The translations under genes were made by a program, and so were the position numbers. From a virus, in the IMG/VR virus record IMGVR_UViG_3300031787_000736, positions 1-25,866 of that record: a stretch of 25,866 nt of DNA, one strand, 5' to 3'. This document shows, in pieces, positions 1-7,329 of the stretch (the first letter of the stretch is position 1; every line of letters starts with the position of its first letter). The notes under the pieces were generated by a model. The model was not told where the DNA came from and made no database searches. It saw only the letters and a program-made list of their open reading frames with translations.

Positions 1-46
1 CGCGCATTGAACGCAAGTGCCCGAACCAGACCGATAAATTCCTGCG

Positions 47-76
47 AGCTATAAGCTGACAACAATGCTTATAGCT
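47..76. repeat. Perfect 10-bp inverted repeat abutting the small-terminase start
   Basis: AGCTATAAGC (47-56) and GCTTATAGCT (67-76) are exact reverse complements separated by 10 nt, so the arm centres are 20 bp apart, about two helical turns. The right arm ends one base before the ATG at 78. The spacer contains TGACA, a near copy of the TTGACA element seen before other genes (CTGACA 56-61, 16 nt from the ATG). It could be an operator, a terminase-recognition site or an RNA hairpin that hides the start; the sequence alone does not decide. Confidence 0.75.
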
Positions 77-77
77 T

Positions 78-644
78 ATGAGCCAGACAGAACTTGCGAA
101 GGCGCTTGGCATCAGCCAGCCCGCCGTCGCGCAGTTGGTGAAGAAGGGAATGCCCACGGGCAGCGTCGAGGAGGCGCAAAACTGGCGCGCGGCCAACGTG
201 GGCCAGAAGCGCGGGCGACGAGTTAGCCAACCGACAACACCCATCGGCCTCTCGGCCTTGCCAGACTTGCCCGATGATCTCGCCGTCACCGACAAGCTCC
301 GAAAAATCGCCATCACTGACTTTGAGCGAGCAGGCACGATTCAAGAGCGAAGCGCGGCCAGCCGCACGGTGAAGGATGCCGAGGAGGCCCACGAGATCCG
401 CAAGCGCGACCTCGTCCGCTCCGAGCAAGAGGCTCAAAACCTCATGCACCGCGACCAGGTGCAGACCGTCATTGCCGAAGAAGTCGGCAAACTCCGCGCC
501 CTGCTTGAAGCCATGCCGGGGGCCATTGCAATGGCCGCAAACCCTCACGACCCCGAACTGGCCCGAGATGCCGTGGCCGACTATCTGGAGCAAGTCTTCT
601 CCACCTTGAGCAACACAGGCAATGCGCTGCGCGTGGATTCCTGA
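78..644 (+). CDS. Terminase small subunit (Nu1-like)
   Basis: The 188-aa product should recognise phage DNA and load the large terminase for packaging. Residues 1-30 form a winged/helix-turn-helix-like segment (TELAKALGISQPAVAQLVKKGMP), typical of Nu1-type small terminases, followed by a basic KRGRR patch. Residues 60-185 are charged and helical, suited to oligomerisation and large-subunit contact. It is the first gene of the block and overlaps the start chosen for the large terminase by 23 nt. The ATG at 78 directly follows a perfect inverted repeat. Its TGA stop lies inside CTGACA (641-646). The family is inferred from the N-terminal fold pattern and from its neighbour. Confidence 0.8.
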   Translation: MSQTELAKALGISQPAVAQLVKKGMPTGSVEEAQNWRAANVGQKRGRRVSQPTTPIGLSALPDLPDDLAVTDKLRKIAITDFERAGTIQERSAASRTVKDAEEAHEIRKRDLVRSEQEAQNLMHRDQVQTVIAEEVGKLRALLEAMPGAIAMAANPHDPELARDAVADYLEQVFSTLSNTGNALRVDS

Positions 645-2394
645 CAGCCGAGAAAAGGCGCTGGCAATGTGGCGAGCCCAATGGGTGCCGCATCCGCGCC
701 AAAGCGTGACCGAGTGGGCAGAGGCCAACCTGTCTTTCTCGTCGCGGTTCACTTCGTCGCCCGGGCCGTTTCGCGTGCGGAGTTATCCGTATATGCGCGA
801 ATGGCTCGACTGCTTCCACCCGGCCAGCGGCGTCCGCTCGATGGCGCTGCTCTGCGGGGCACAGGTGGCGAAAAGCACGGCCATCCAAGTTGGCATGGCC
901 TACCGCCTCGTCCGCGCCCCAGCCCCCGCGCTGTGGGTTCTGGATACCCAGACCAACGCCCAGAGCTTCAGCGAGTCGCGCTGGCAAGTGATGATTGATG
1001 ACAACGAGGTTTTGCGCGCTCAACTCCCGCGAAACAAAGACAAGTTTAAGAACCTCGACCAAGCATTTGCGCGTATGCACTTGTGGTTCATCGGCAGCAA
1101 CAGCCCCGGCAACCTTGCGGGCCGTAGTATTTCGCTCCTCTGCTTGGACGAGGTGGACAAATACAAAACCAAAACCAAGCAGGAAGCCGCCGCCGTGCAG
1201 CTTGCCGTGCAACGTGTCGCGTCCTTCCCGATGCACTTGATCGTGATGACCAGCACGCCCACGACTCAGGAAGGCTCAATCTGGAAGGCATGGCTGGAAG
1301 GCGACCAACGCCGCTTCTGGTTGCCGTGCCCGCATTGCAACGAGATGACGCTCCTCTCGTGGCCGATGATGAAATGGGACGATGACGCCCGCATTGACCA
1401 GAACCAATGGGATCTAAAGCGCGTCCGTGAAACCGCGCGCCTTGAATGTCCGCATTGCAACGGCCACATCACCGACGCCCTAAAGACCAAGATGCTGCGG
1501 GGAGGGGAATGGCGCGCGGAGAATGCCAACGCACTGCCGGGGCATCGCAGCTACCACTTGTCCGCGCTGTATTCGGTGCGCCGAAGCTTCGGCGCGCTGG
1601 CCGTGAAATTTCTGCAAGACAAGTCTTCGCTCATGGGCCTGCAGGATTTCGTCAACAGCATCTTGGCCGAGCCGTGGGAGGAGGCCATGACCGACGAATC
1701 CCGCCCGCTCACCGTGGGCGAATACAACCTCCGCGCCGAGCCCGAAGAAGGCACCGCCCGAATCATGGCCGTGGACGTGCAGCAGGACTGCTTCTATTTC
1801 GTATGCCGCGCTTTTGCAAAAGACGGCAGCAGCAAACTCGTCGACGAAGGCCGGCTCACCACCTGGGCCGATCTGGAGTTCAAGGTGCAGGAACTCGGCC
1901 TCGACACCCCGCGCAACATTGGCGGCACGATGGCCAAGCTCGTTGTGGTCGACTCCGGTTTCCGCACCGACGAGGTGCTCGATGTCTGTCTACGCAACCG
2001 CTACATCCCGGCCAAGGGCGAAGACCGCGCGGACGGATACGGCGTGAAATTCGGCAAGACGCTTCGCAAGGCCATCTCGGTCCTCAAGCCATATCGGCGC
2101 GGATATTTCCTCATGCTGTTCTCGTCACCCGCCGCGCAAGACGTATTGGAATGGCTGCGCGGAGGCAAAGGCCCGGCGTGGACGGTGGCCGCTGACGCAA
2201 GCGAGGAATACAAAGCGCACCTCGACGCGCACCGCAAGGTGGTAAAGCGCAGCCCGCTCACGGGTCGGGAGAACTACATCTGGCGGCAGATCGGGCGCAG
2301 GCCGAACCATATGCTCGATTGCGAGTTAATGATTCTGGCGCTGGCGGAATACGGGAACATCATCCGCCCCAAGTTGGACGAGCCAACAGAGTAA
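622..2394 (+). CDS. Terminase large subunit, GpA family
   Basis: This 590-aa protein is the packaging motor and nuclease of the lambda gpA family. The N-terminal WAEANLSFS motif matches the conserved WADAN region. A Walker A-like GAQVAKST lies at about residues 79-86 and a Walker B LLCLDEVD at about 172-179. Two CPHCN motifs (near residues 236 and 276) look like a zinc ribbon. The C-terminal nuclease region begins near MAVDVQQD and ends with HMLDCELMILALAE. The ATG at 622 overlaps the small terminase. An alternative ATG at 667, preceded by AAAAGG and leaving 17 residues before the WAEAN motif, is also plausible. The length is close to that of lambda gpA, so the gene looks intact. Confidence 0.95.
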   Translation: MRCAWIPDSREKALAMWRAQWVPHPRQSVTEWAEANLSFSSRFTSSPGPFRVRSYPYMREWLDCFHPASGVRSMALLCGAQVAKSTAIQVGMAYRLVRAPAPALWVLDTQTNAQSFSESRWQVMIDDNEVLRAQLPRNKDKFKNLDQAFARMHLWFIGSNSPGNLAGRSISLLCLDEVDKYKTKTKQEAAAVQLAVQRVASFPMHLIVMTSTPTTQEGSIWKAWLEGDQRRFWLPCPHCNEMTLLSWPMMKWDDDARIDQNQWDLKRVRETARLECPHCNGHITDALKTKMLRGGEWRAENANALPGHRSYHLSALYSVRRSFGALAVKFLQDKSSLMGLQDFVNSILAEPWEEAMTDESRPLTVGEYNLRAEPEEGTARIMAVDVQQDCFYFVCRAFAKDGSSKLVDEGRLTTWADLEFKVQELGLDTPRNIGGTMAKLVVVDSGFRTDEVLDVCLRNRYIPAKGEDRADGYGVKFGKTLRKAISVLKPYRRGYFLMLFSSPAAQDVLEWLRGGKGPAWTVAADASEEYKAHLDAHRKVVKRSPLTGRENYIWRQIGRRPNHMLDCELMILALAEYGNIIRPKLDEPTE

Positions 2395-2415
2395 AACCCC
2401 CAAAATCAAGGGGTT
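2395..2415 (+). terminator. Weak hairpin after the large terminase gene
   Basis: AACCCC (2395-2400) and GGGGTT (2410-2415) form a 6-bp stem with a 9-nt loop directly after the TAA stop. A-rich rather than T-rich sequence follows, so any termination would be weak. It sits before the candidate promoter at 2458 and may separate two transcription units. Confidence 0.4.
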
Positions 2416-2457
2416 AGCAGGGGGCAAAAAAATTTTCAAAAAAGTGCTGTTTTGGCC

Positions 2458-2485
2458 TTGCATACGCAAGCAGCTGGCGTATAGT
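2458..2485 (+). promoter_or_regulatory. Sigma-70-like promoter before the small-gene cluster
   Basis: TTGCAT (2458-2463) and TATAGT (2480-2485) are separated by 16 bp, 10 nt before the ATG at 2495, in an AT-richer intergenic stretch. TACGC and GCGTA form a short inverted repeat inside the spacer. The short distance from the -10 box to the start would give a very short leader, so the transcript start needs testing. Confidence 0.4.
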
Positions 2486-2494
2486 GAGGGCGTA

Positions 2495-2812
2495 ATGAAA
2501 ACACAGAACACACCAACGGGCGCGGAGAACACCACTGCCGCGCAGGAAGATCGCATCATTCGTTTGCCTCGGATGTTTTATGACGATCATCAAGAGCGCG
2601 ACCTGCCTACGCCCGAAGCAATTCGCGGCAATGCAAAGTCAGTCTGGGTTTCGCTCGACGATCCGAACCTCGACGAGTTACTCGATGACGCGGAATACTA
2701 CGCCATTCCCTACGGATGGGGTGATGGCGCGGAGCGTTATCACAAAGCTGCCGTGCGTCTGCTCGCGGCCTACAACGATCAAGTCACCGAGGACGAGGAG
2801 GACGCACAATGA
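2495..2812 (+). CDS. Hypothetical acidic protein
   Basis: The 105-aa protein is acidic, especially at the C-terminus (TEDEEDAQ). It has no signal peptide or membrane segment and no family I recognise. An upstream GTG at 2444 would extend it, but ATG 2495 is preferred because it has a GAGGG ribosome site at a suitable distance and lies just after a promoter-like sequence. Its stop overlaps the next ATG in an ATGA junction, so it heads a translationally coupled run of four small genes between the large terminase and the head genes. Confidence 0.75.
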   Translation: MKTQNTPTGAENTTAAQEDRIIRLPRMFYDDHQERDLPTPEAIRGNAKSVWVSLDDPNLDELLDDAEYYAIPYGWGDGAERYHKAAVRLLAAYNDQVTEDEEDAQ

Positions 2813-3015
2813 GCCGCGCCATCTTAGACTACTGGCGCAGCACCGAGACTGCGATTGCCCGCCGCTCCATTCACGACTCGCCGCTGGCGAGCGCGGATGC
2901 CAGCGCGCGGCGTGGCGAGCGCGGCGATGTTGTCGATGTCGATGACCTCGACGGCTTGGTCTATGTGGACTTTGGTCGCGGGGCCATCGCCTGCTACCCG
3001 GAGGAACTCAAATGA
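2809..3015 (+). CDS. Hypothetical small protein
   Basis: The 68-aa protein starts at an ATGA overlap with the preceding gene and has a GAGGAGG ribosome site about 9 nt upstream. The sequence is polar, with an acidic centre (VVDVDDLDG) and a C-terminal half that looks like a small beta structure (VYVDFGRGAIACYPEELK). No known domain is visible. It belongs to the coupled cluster at 2495-3381. Confidence 0.65.
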   Translation: MSRAILDYWRSTETAIARRSIHDSPLASADASARRGERGDVVDVDDLDGLVYVDFGRGAIACYPEELK

Positions 3016-3197
3016 ACATCACCGAAATCGCGCACGCCGCCGCGCACTTCAACGAGCAGCACGACTACGATATCGCTTCCGCTCTCAAGCTGACCGAGAT
3101 CGTGATTCGCCACGCGCACCTTGTTCAAGTCGCCCGCGTTCAAGCCGCCGACCCGCAACTGGAGCTTCCTATTGAGGTTGGCAACGATGCCCTCTAA
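3012..3197 (+). CDS. Hypothetical small helical protein
   Basis: The 61-aa protein starts at an ATGA overlap with the previous stop, behind a GGAGGAAC ribosome site. It reads as mostly helical and rich in His and Ala (IAHAAAHFNEQHDYDIASALKL region). No function is recognisable. Its end overlaps the start of the next small gene by 11 nt. Confidence 0.6.
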   Translation: MNITEIAHAAAHFNEQHDYDIASALKLTEIVIRHAHLVQVARVQAADPQLELPIEVGNDAL

Positions 3198-3381
3198 CAT
3201 TGCGGGCGTGAAATGCCCGAACTGCAACAAGCCTTTGCCAGCCAGTTTCGTGGACACCCGCGCCACTGGCAGCAAAGGCGGCAAAGTTAAGGGGCCGAGC
3301 AAGGCCCGAACACGCGAGCAGGCGCAAGCCGCCATTCGAGCGCGGTGGGCCAAGTATCGCGCCAAGCAAGCCAAAGCCTGA
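3187..3381 (+). CDS. Small basic protein with a single CxxC knuckle
   Basis: The 64-aa product begins MPSNIAGVKCPNCNKPLP, carrying one CPNC pair, followed by a Gly/Lys-rich stretch and a basic helix rich in Ala, Arg and Lys. It could bind nucleic acid. A complete zinc ribbon would need a second pair, which is absent, so metal binding might require a dimer. A longer reading from 3121 is possible, but it would overlap most of the previous gene; ATG 3187 matches the natural beginning of the motif. Function unknown. Confidence 0.6.
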   Translation: MPSNIAGVKCPNCNKPLPASFVDTRATGSKGGKVKGPSKARTREQAQAAIRARWAKYRAKQAKA

Positions 3382-3385
3382 CGCA

Positions 3386-3407
3386 TTGACATCCGATCGC
3401 GGAAGCA
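3386..3407 (+). promoter_or_regulatory. TTGACA start-proximal element
   Basis: TTGACA is at 3386-3391, followed by the hairpin TCCG-ATCG-CGGA (3392-3403) and then ATG 3408, 16 nt after the hexamer. This is one of the repeated copies of the window-wide element. No Shine-Dalgarno sequence is present at this start. Confidence 0.6.
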
Positions 3408-3731
3408 ATGTCTCCGCGCGCGTTTATTTTCTCAGCTTGGCTTGCGTCGGGTAAATCAGCGTCGAAGACCAAGGCCGCGCTAGAGCTAATCGGGGCCAAT
3501 CAATACAACGCCCAAAAGGAGGGCGGGCGGCTTTTGGTATCCGCTTCAATGGGGGGAAAGAGCTTCTCCTACAGTTTGCCGCCCGACATGACGGCTTCGA
3601 CCGTGGCGGAAATGGCGCTCACTTGTTGGGCTTTGGTCAAAGACATGACCGACTCCGAGCTTGAGGCGTATCTGACACGCAAGAACCCCAAGACGATGAT
3701 CGCCGCCTTTAATTACCCGCTCTACTCATGA
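3408..3731 (+). CDS. Small protein in the gpW position
   Basis: The 107-aa protein lies between the terminase and portal genes, where lambda encodes the head-tail joining protein gpW. An AALELI helix is followed by a beta-hairpin-like GGRLLVSASMGGKSFSYSL segment and a helical C-terminus. This loosely resembles the helix-hairpin-helix plan of gpW, but similarity is too weak to claim homology. The start is preceded by a TTGACA-hairpin element, and the stop overlaps the portal start (ATGA). Alternatives are an unrelated accessory protein or an inhibitor of the packaging complex. Confidence 0.7.
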   Translation: MSPRAFIFSAWLASGKSASKTKAALELIGANQYNAQKEGGRLLVSASMGGKSFSYSLPPDMTASTVAEMALTCWALVKDMTDSELEAYLTRKNPKTMIAAFNYPLYS

Positions 3732-5227
3732 AGCTCGCAGACCGCTGGAAACTTGTAAGCAAAGCCTTCAGCCCCAAGGCCGTCAGCTACGATGCCGCGC
3801 GTCCCTCGATTCAGCGCCGGATGCCCGCCAACGCGCGGGCCGTGGACTCGCACATTGATGTCACGGGCTTCGACCGCGAGCGCCTCATGCGCTTGTCCCG
3901 CTACCTTTACAACAACGTGCCGCTGGTGCGCGGCATGATTACCGAAAAAGCCCGCTACGTTGCCGGGGGCGGTGGCATCCGCCCGCAGGCGCGCAGCGGC
4001 GACGAACAATGGGACGCCGCCGCCGAGGCGTTTTTCGCGCAGTGGAGCCGCGTGGCCGACATTCAAGGGCGCTACTCATGGCGCGAAATGGTGCGCTTGG
4101 CCTCGATTGCCGTTGACCGCGACGGCGAAATCTTTTTCCGCACCGCGCAGCAAAGCACGGGATACCCCGCGCTTGAAATGATTCTGGCTCACAGGATCGC
4201 GGACGATCCAAACGTCATCTACAAGCCAAACGGCATCGGGCGCGCCACGGGCCAGCGCGTAATTGACGGCGTGGTGGTCAATGCGGACATGAGGCCGATC
4301 TTTTATCGCCGCGTTTTGGGCGATGATGGAGACGTTCCGCAGAGCCTTGATTTTGAAGACATCCCGGCCACGCAGATGATCCATCTCGGAGAAGCCAGCG
4401 CGGGCGACGAATTGCGTTTTGTCACGCCGATGGCCCCCTCGATCAACCACTTGCGCGACCTGCAAGATGCAATCTCGTTTGAAAAGATGGCGCTGAAGAT
4501 CAACAGCTACGTTGCGCTGGCGATCAAATCGAGCAACCCGCAGGGCGCGGATTTCTTTGGCGAGTCGCAGTCCGTGGCAAACCCTGACGGCACTTCCGAG
4601 ATGACCGTGGAGAGCCTCGGAACTACGGGCGGGGCCATCCCGCGCCTCGGCATGGGCGAGGATCTGGTCGCTTGGTCAAGTGACCGCCCGAAACAATCTT
4701 TCATGGACTTCAGCAATGCGCTGATCCGCGAGGTGTGCATCAACTTGGGTGTGCCTTTTGAATTTGTGGTGCGTCCCGCAGATGCCGGGGGCGCGGCGCT
4801 TCGTTCGGTGCTGGTGCGCGCGCAGCGCACGTTTGAGCATAGGCAGGCGCTTCTCATTGACCGCTTTTGCAATCGCGTTTGGGCACACGTTATCACGACG
4901 GCCATGTCGCGCGGTCTCATCCCGCAAAACGACAACTGGTGGCGCGTGGATTGGCAGACGCCCGCCGCCGCGAGCGTGGACTATGGCCGCGAGGCGCAGG
5001 CCAATCTCAACGATGTGCGCGCGGGGCTCCGCACCTACGCAGAGGATTACGCGGAGCGCGGGCGCGAGTGGAAAGACGAACTGCGCCAGCGCGCTACCGA
5101 GGCGAAGTATTTGGCCGAACTGGCTGCGGAGTTTGAAATCAGCCCCGACAGCATTGCCACTTTTAACCCCAATCCCGCGCCGCCTGTAGCGCAGCCTGCG
5201 CCGACCGCACCACCGCAGCAAGATTGA
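3728..5227 (+). CDS. Portal protein (lambda gpB family)
   Basis: The 499-aa protein is the dodecameric portal through which DNA enters and leaves the head. The family pattern is clear: a Tyr/Arg-rich N-terminus, LSRYLYNNVPLVRGMI near residue 55, a WREMVRLASIAVDRDGEIF segment, and a C-terminal half with FDFSNALIREV-like and GVPFEFVVRP motifs and the late DNWWRVDWQTPAAASVDYGREAQ segment typical of lambda-type portals. The extreme C-terminus is Pro/Ala-rich. Length is near that of gpB (533 aa). The start is ATGA-coupled to the preceding gene. Its stop TGA lies within the next TTGACA element. Confidence 0.93.
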   Translation: MKLADRWKLVSKAFSPKAVSYDAARPSIQRRMPANARAVDSHIDVTGFDRERLMRLSRYLYNNVPLVRGMITEKARYVAGGGGIRPQARSGDEQWDAAAEAFFAQWSRVADIQGRYSWREMVRLASIAVDRDGEIFFRTAQQSTGYPALEMILAHRIADDPNVIYKPNGIGRATGQRVIDGVVVNADMRPIFYRRVLGDDGDVPQSLDFEDIPATQMIHLGEASAGDELRFVTPMAPSINHLRDLQDAISFEKMALKINSYVALAIKSSNPQGADFFGESQSVANPDGTSEMTVESLGTTGGAIPRLGMGEDLVAWSSDRPKQSFMDFSNALIREVCINLGVPFEFVVRPADAGGAALRSVLVRAQRTFEHRQALLIDRFCNRVWAHVITTAMSRGLIPQNDNWWRVDWQTPAAASVDYGREAQANLNDVRAGLRTYAEDYAERGREWKDELRQRATEAKYLAELAAEFEISPDSIATFNPNPAPPVAQPAPTAPPQQD

Positions 5228-5243
5228 CACCGCGCGGGCGGTA
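5224..5243 (+). promoter_or_regulatory. TTGACA start-proximal element with hairpin
   Basis: TTGACA at 5224-5229 contains the portal stop codon. ACCGC (5229-5233) pairs with GCGGT (5238-5242) around a 4-nt loop, and the protease ATG follows at 5244, 14 nt after the hexamer. Confidence 0.65.
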
Positions 5244-6338
5244 ATGAAGCCCGCCGCCTCCCGCTGGTATGCAATTCAATCGACCGAAAACGGCAGCGCC
5301 GAAATCTCCCTTTTTGATGAGATCGGTTTTGGGGGAACAAGCGCGAAGGAATTTATTGCGGAGCTTAAAAAACTCAGCGGCCAACATATCCACCTCCGAA
5401 TCAATAGTGTCGGAGGAAGTGTTGTCGAAGGCACCGCGATCTACAACGCATTACGTCGGCACAAGGGCGGCTTAACTGTTCACGTCGAAGCACTTGCGGC
5501 CAGTATGGCCTCGGTGGTGGCAATGGCCGGGGAAGAGGTTGCCATCTCGGACAACGCGCTGCTCATGATCCACAACCCCTGGTCGATGAGCATGGGCGAT
5601 GCGGACGATCTTCGCAAAGAAGCCGACATTCTCGACAAGCTCAAAGCCACGCTGGTCAATGCTTACAAGCGCAAGACGGGCATGGATTCCGAGCAGATCG
5701 CCGCGCTGATGGACGACGAGACATGGCTTGGCGCAGAAGAAGCCGTGGCAATGGGTTTTGCCGATTACGTCGAAGACGGGCTGGAAGCCGCCGCCTCTAT
5801 CACGCCCGCCGAAGCGCGCAGCCGCTTTGACAAATTTTCCAACTCTATGCGTAAGCCCGCGAAAAACCGCAAAGCCGAGGAGGCTGTTCCCGAAGTCGTG
5901 GAACCGTCCGTCGAAGCGCCCGTGACCACGGACGCCGTTGACATCTCCGAGGAAGTTAACATGAACGCTGAACTTCAAGCGCAGGTTGACGAACTTCAAG
6001 CCAAGCTGGCCGAAGTCGAAGCCGCCAAAGTTGACGCCGAAGCCGTCGCCGCGCAAAGCGCCGAAGACGTTGCCAAGGAAATCGAAACCCTGCGGGCCGA
6101 AGTCGAGCGCCTCGCTTCCGAGTCCGCCGCCAAAGACGAGGAGATCAACGCGCTTCGCGCTGCCTCCAAAAGTGCTGGCGAACAGGCTGCTGCAATCGTG
6201 GCTGGCATCGGCGTTGATCCGTCCTTGGCACAGCCGGAACTGACCCCGGCGCAGAAGTTTGCCTCCCTCACTGGCCCCGAAGCCACCACCTATTTCCGCG
6301 CTCACAAGAGCGAAATCATCAAATCCCTCAACTCCTAA
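5244..6338 (+). CDS. ClpP/S49-like head maturation protease with C-terminal scaffold domain
   Basis: This 364-aa protein should process the prohead. Residues 1-175 form a ClpP-like fold: INSVGGSVVEGTAIYNAL, then the nucleophile motif AASMAS with Ser87, then the catalytic-type His110 in MIHNPWS. The linker at 200-239 is rich in Glu, Pro and Val. Residues 240-315 are a strong Ala/Glu/Lys coiled coil, as expected of a scaffold, and the C-terminus carries a PEL/FASL-type segment. The layout matches lambda gpC, whose 3' end encodes the Nu3 scaffold in the same frame. It lies between the portal and major capsid genes. Confidence 0.93.
   Translation: MKPAASRWYAIQSTENGSAEISLFDEIGFGGTSAKEFIAELKKLSGQHIHLRINSVGGSVVEGTAIYNALRRHKGGLTVHVEALAASMASVVAMAGEEVAISDNALLMIHNPWSMSMGDADDLRKEADILDKLKATLVNAYKRKTGMDSEQIAALMDDETWLGAEEAVAMGFADYVEDGLEAAASITPAEARSRFDKFSNSMRKPAKNRKAEEAVPEVVEPSVEAPVTTDAVDISEEVNMNAELQAQVDELQAKLAEVEAAKVDAEAVAAQSAEDVAKEIETLRAEVERLASESAAKDEEINALRAASKSAGEQAAAIVAGIGVDPSLAQPELTPAQKFASLTGPEATTYFRAHKSEIIKSLNS
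5961..6338 (+). CDS. Nested in-frame scaffold protein (Nu3-like), internal start
   Basis: ATG 5961 is codon 240 of the protease gene and opens a 125-aa coiled-coil product beginning MNAELQAQVDELQAKL. It has its own GAGGAAG ribosome site at about 6 nt. It also has an exact TTGACA at 5938-5943, 17 nt before the ATG, the same arrangement seen before separate genes. In lambda and relatives the scaffold is made from an internal start in the protease gene; here both the coiled coil and the start signals agree with that. A second TTGACA-ATG pair in frame lies at 5827/5847 and could make a longer 164-aa form. Confidence 0.65.
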   Translation: MNAELQAQVDELQAKLAEVEAAKVDAEAVAAQSAEDVAKEIETLRAEVERLASESAAKDEEINALRAASKSAGEQAAAIVAGIGVDPSLAQPELTPAQKFASLTGPEATTYFRAHKSEIIKSLNS

Positions 6339-6344
6339 AATTCT

Positions 6345-7241
6345 ATGGCTACCATCGCATCCGATCTGAATGATCGTCTATACAGTCAGTTGGCCCTTGA
6401 GTCCTTTGTTCGGACTCTCGCGCCGCTCAACGTGTTCTCAACCAGCTATTCCTCGGATGCTGTCGCTCGCGGCGCTTCCGTTGAAGTTCCGCTGATTGCG
6501 AACCTCACCGCCACCGATTTTGCCGACACCTACGAGGCCAACGGCGGCACCATCAACGCGACCCGCGTCAATGTGGACAAGCACAAGATTGTGACCGTCC
6601 GCATCTCCGACACGGAGTTCAGCCGCAGCACCAACGCCGACATCCAGAAATTCGCCTATCAGCAAGGCCGCGCTCTCGCGCAAGCCGTGATCGACGATAT
6701 CTTCAGCGCGTTTGTTACCACCGCCTCTGGCGCAGCGCAATTTGCCGCGACCGTGACGGGCTTGACCACGCTCACGCTCGCCAACGTCCGCGCTCTTCGT
6801 AAAGCCATGAGCGCCGACCGCGTGCCGCTCGATCAGCGCAGCTTGATCCTCGACAGCGACCTCTACGACGGCCTGCTCTCTCAGAGCAACCTGTCCGACG
6901 CTTCGCAGTTCGGTGCTCGTGACGCCATCGTTGATGGCCGCGTGCCCCGCGTCTACGGCATGAACGTCTACGAAGTGACCTCGACTCCCTCCAACAGCAT
7001 TTCGCTGAAGGGCTTCGCGGTTCACCCGAACGCTCTGGCCGTTGCCGTGCGCTCCCTCCCGGCGCAGGCTCCTTCGGAATACCTCGCGGCCACCACGGTC
7101 AACGATCCCGAAACGGGCCTCTCGATCAACTATCGCCGCCACTTCAATCCGTCGAGTGGTCAGCATTTCGCCAGCTATAGCTGCACCTACGGCTACACTC
7201 GCGGAATCACGGCGGCAGCGAAACTCGCTCTCGGAGCCTAA
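6345..7241 (+). CDS. Major capsid protein
   Basis: The 298-aa protein follows the protease/scaffold gene by 6 nt and is followed by a strong terminator, the classic place for the major coat protein. The N-terminal part (DLNDRLYSQLALESFVRTLAPLN, then GASVEVPLIANLT and VDKHKIVTVRISDTEF) resembles the P-domain strands of HK97-fold coat proteins. The C-terminal half has GMNVYEVTSTP and an aromatic beta-rich tail with a YGYTRGI segment. I cannot assign an exact coat-protein family. No separate decoration-protein gene of the lambda D type is present between scaffold and coat. Identity rests mainly on position and overall pattern. Confidence 0.85.
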   Translation: MATIASDLNDRLYSQLALESFVRTLAPLNVFSTSYSSDAVARGASVEVPLIANLTATDFADTYEANGGTINATRVNVDKHKIVTVRISDTEFSRSTNADIQKFAYQQGRALAQAVIDDIFSAFVTTASGAAQFAATVTGLTTLTLANVRALRKAMSADRVPLDQRSLILDSDLYDGLLSQSNLSDASQFGARDAIVDGRVPRVYGMNVYEVTSTPSNSISLKGFAVHPNALAVAVRSLPAQAPSEYLAATTVNDPETGLSINYRRHFNPSSGQHFASYSCTYGYTRGITAAAKLALGA

Positions 7242-7268
7242 GTCTCCATCTCCAACCGCAACACGGAG

Positions 7269-7298
7269 CCCCCGGCACACGCCGGGGGTTTCTGTTTG
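7269..7298 (+). terminator. Rho-independent terminator after the major capsid gene
   Basis: CCCCCGGC (7269-7276) and GCCGGGGG (7281-7288) form a perfect 8-bp GC stem with an ACAC loop, followed by TTTCTGTTT. It would uncouple high capsid expression from the glycosyltransferase and neck genes downstream. Confidence 0.85.
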
Positions 7299-7306
7299 TG
7301 GGGAAG

Positions 7307-7329
7307 TTGACAGGCGCTCACGCGCCGAG
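7307..7329 (+). promoter_or_regulatory. TTGACA element with hairpin before the glycosyltransferase
   Basis: TTGACA (7307-7312) is followed by GGCGC-TCAC-GCGCC (7313-7326), a perfect 5-bp hairpin, and ATG 7330, 17 nt after the hexamer. It lies 9 nt after the terminator tail, so if it acts on its own it is the only visible signal at the start of this gene. Confidence 0.65.

Noticed and set aside
3386-3407. TTGACA copies as ordinary -35 boxes
   Set aside because: The expected -10 position falls on or after the start codon in most copies and no consistent TATAAT-like hexamer is there; kept as an alternative only for the window-wide element.
3672-3704. CTGACA in the gpW-position gene followed by an ATG 18 nt later
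   Set aside because: It lies within codons for TRKNPKTM, with no sign of a second product; treated as chance.
7042-7329. Upstream extension of the glycosyltransferase frame into the capsid gene
   Set aside because: The extension overlaps capsid coding in another frame and the terminator; ATG 7330 fits the family N-terminus and the TTGACA spacing.
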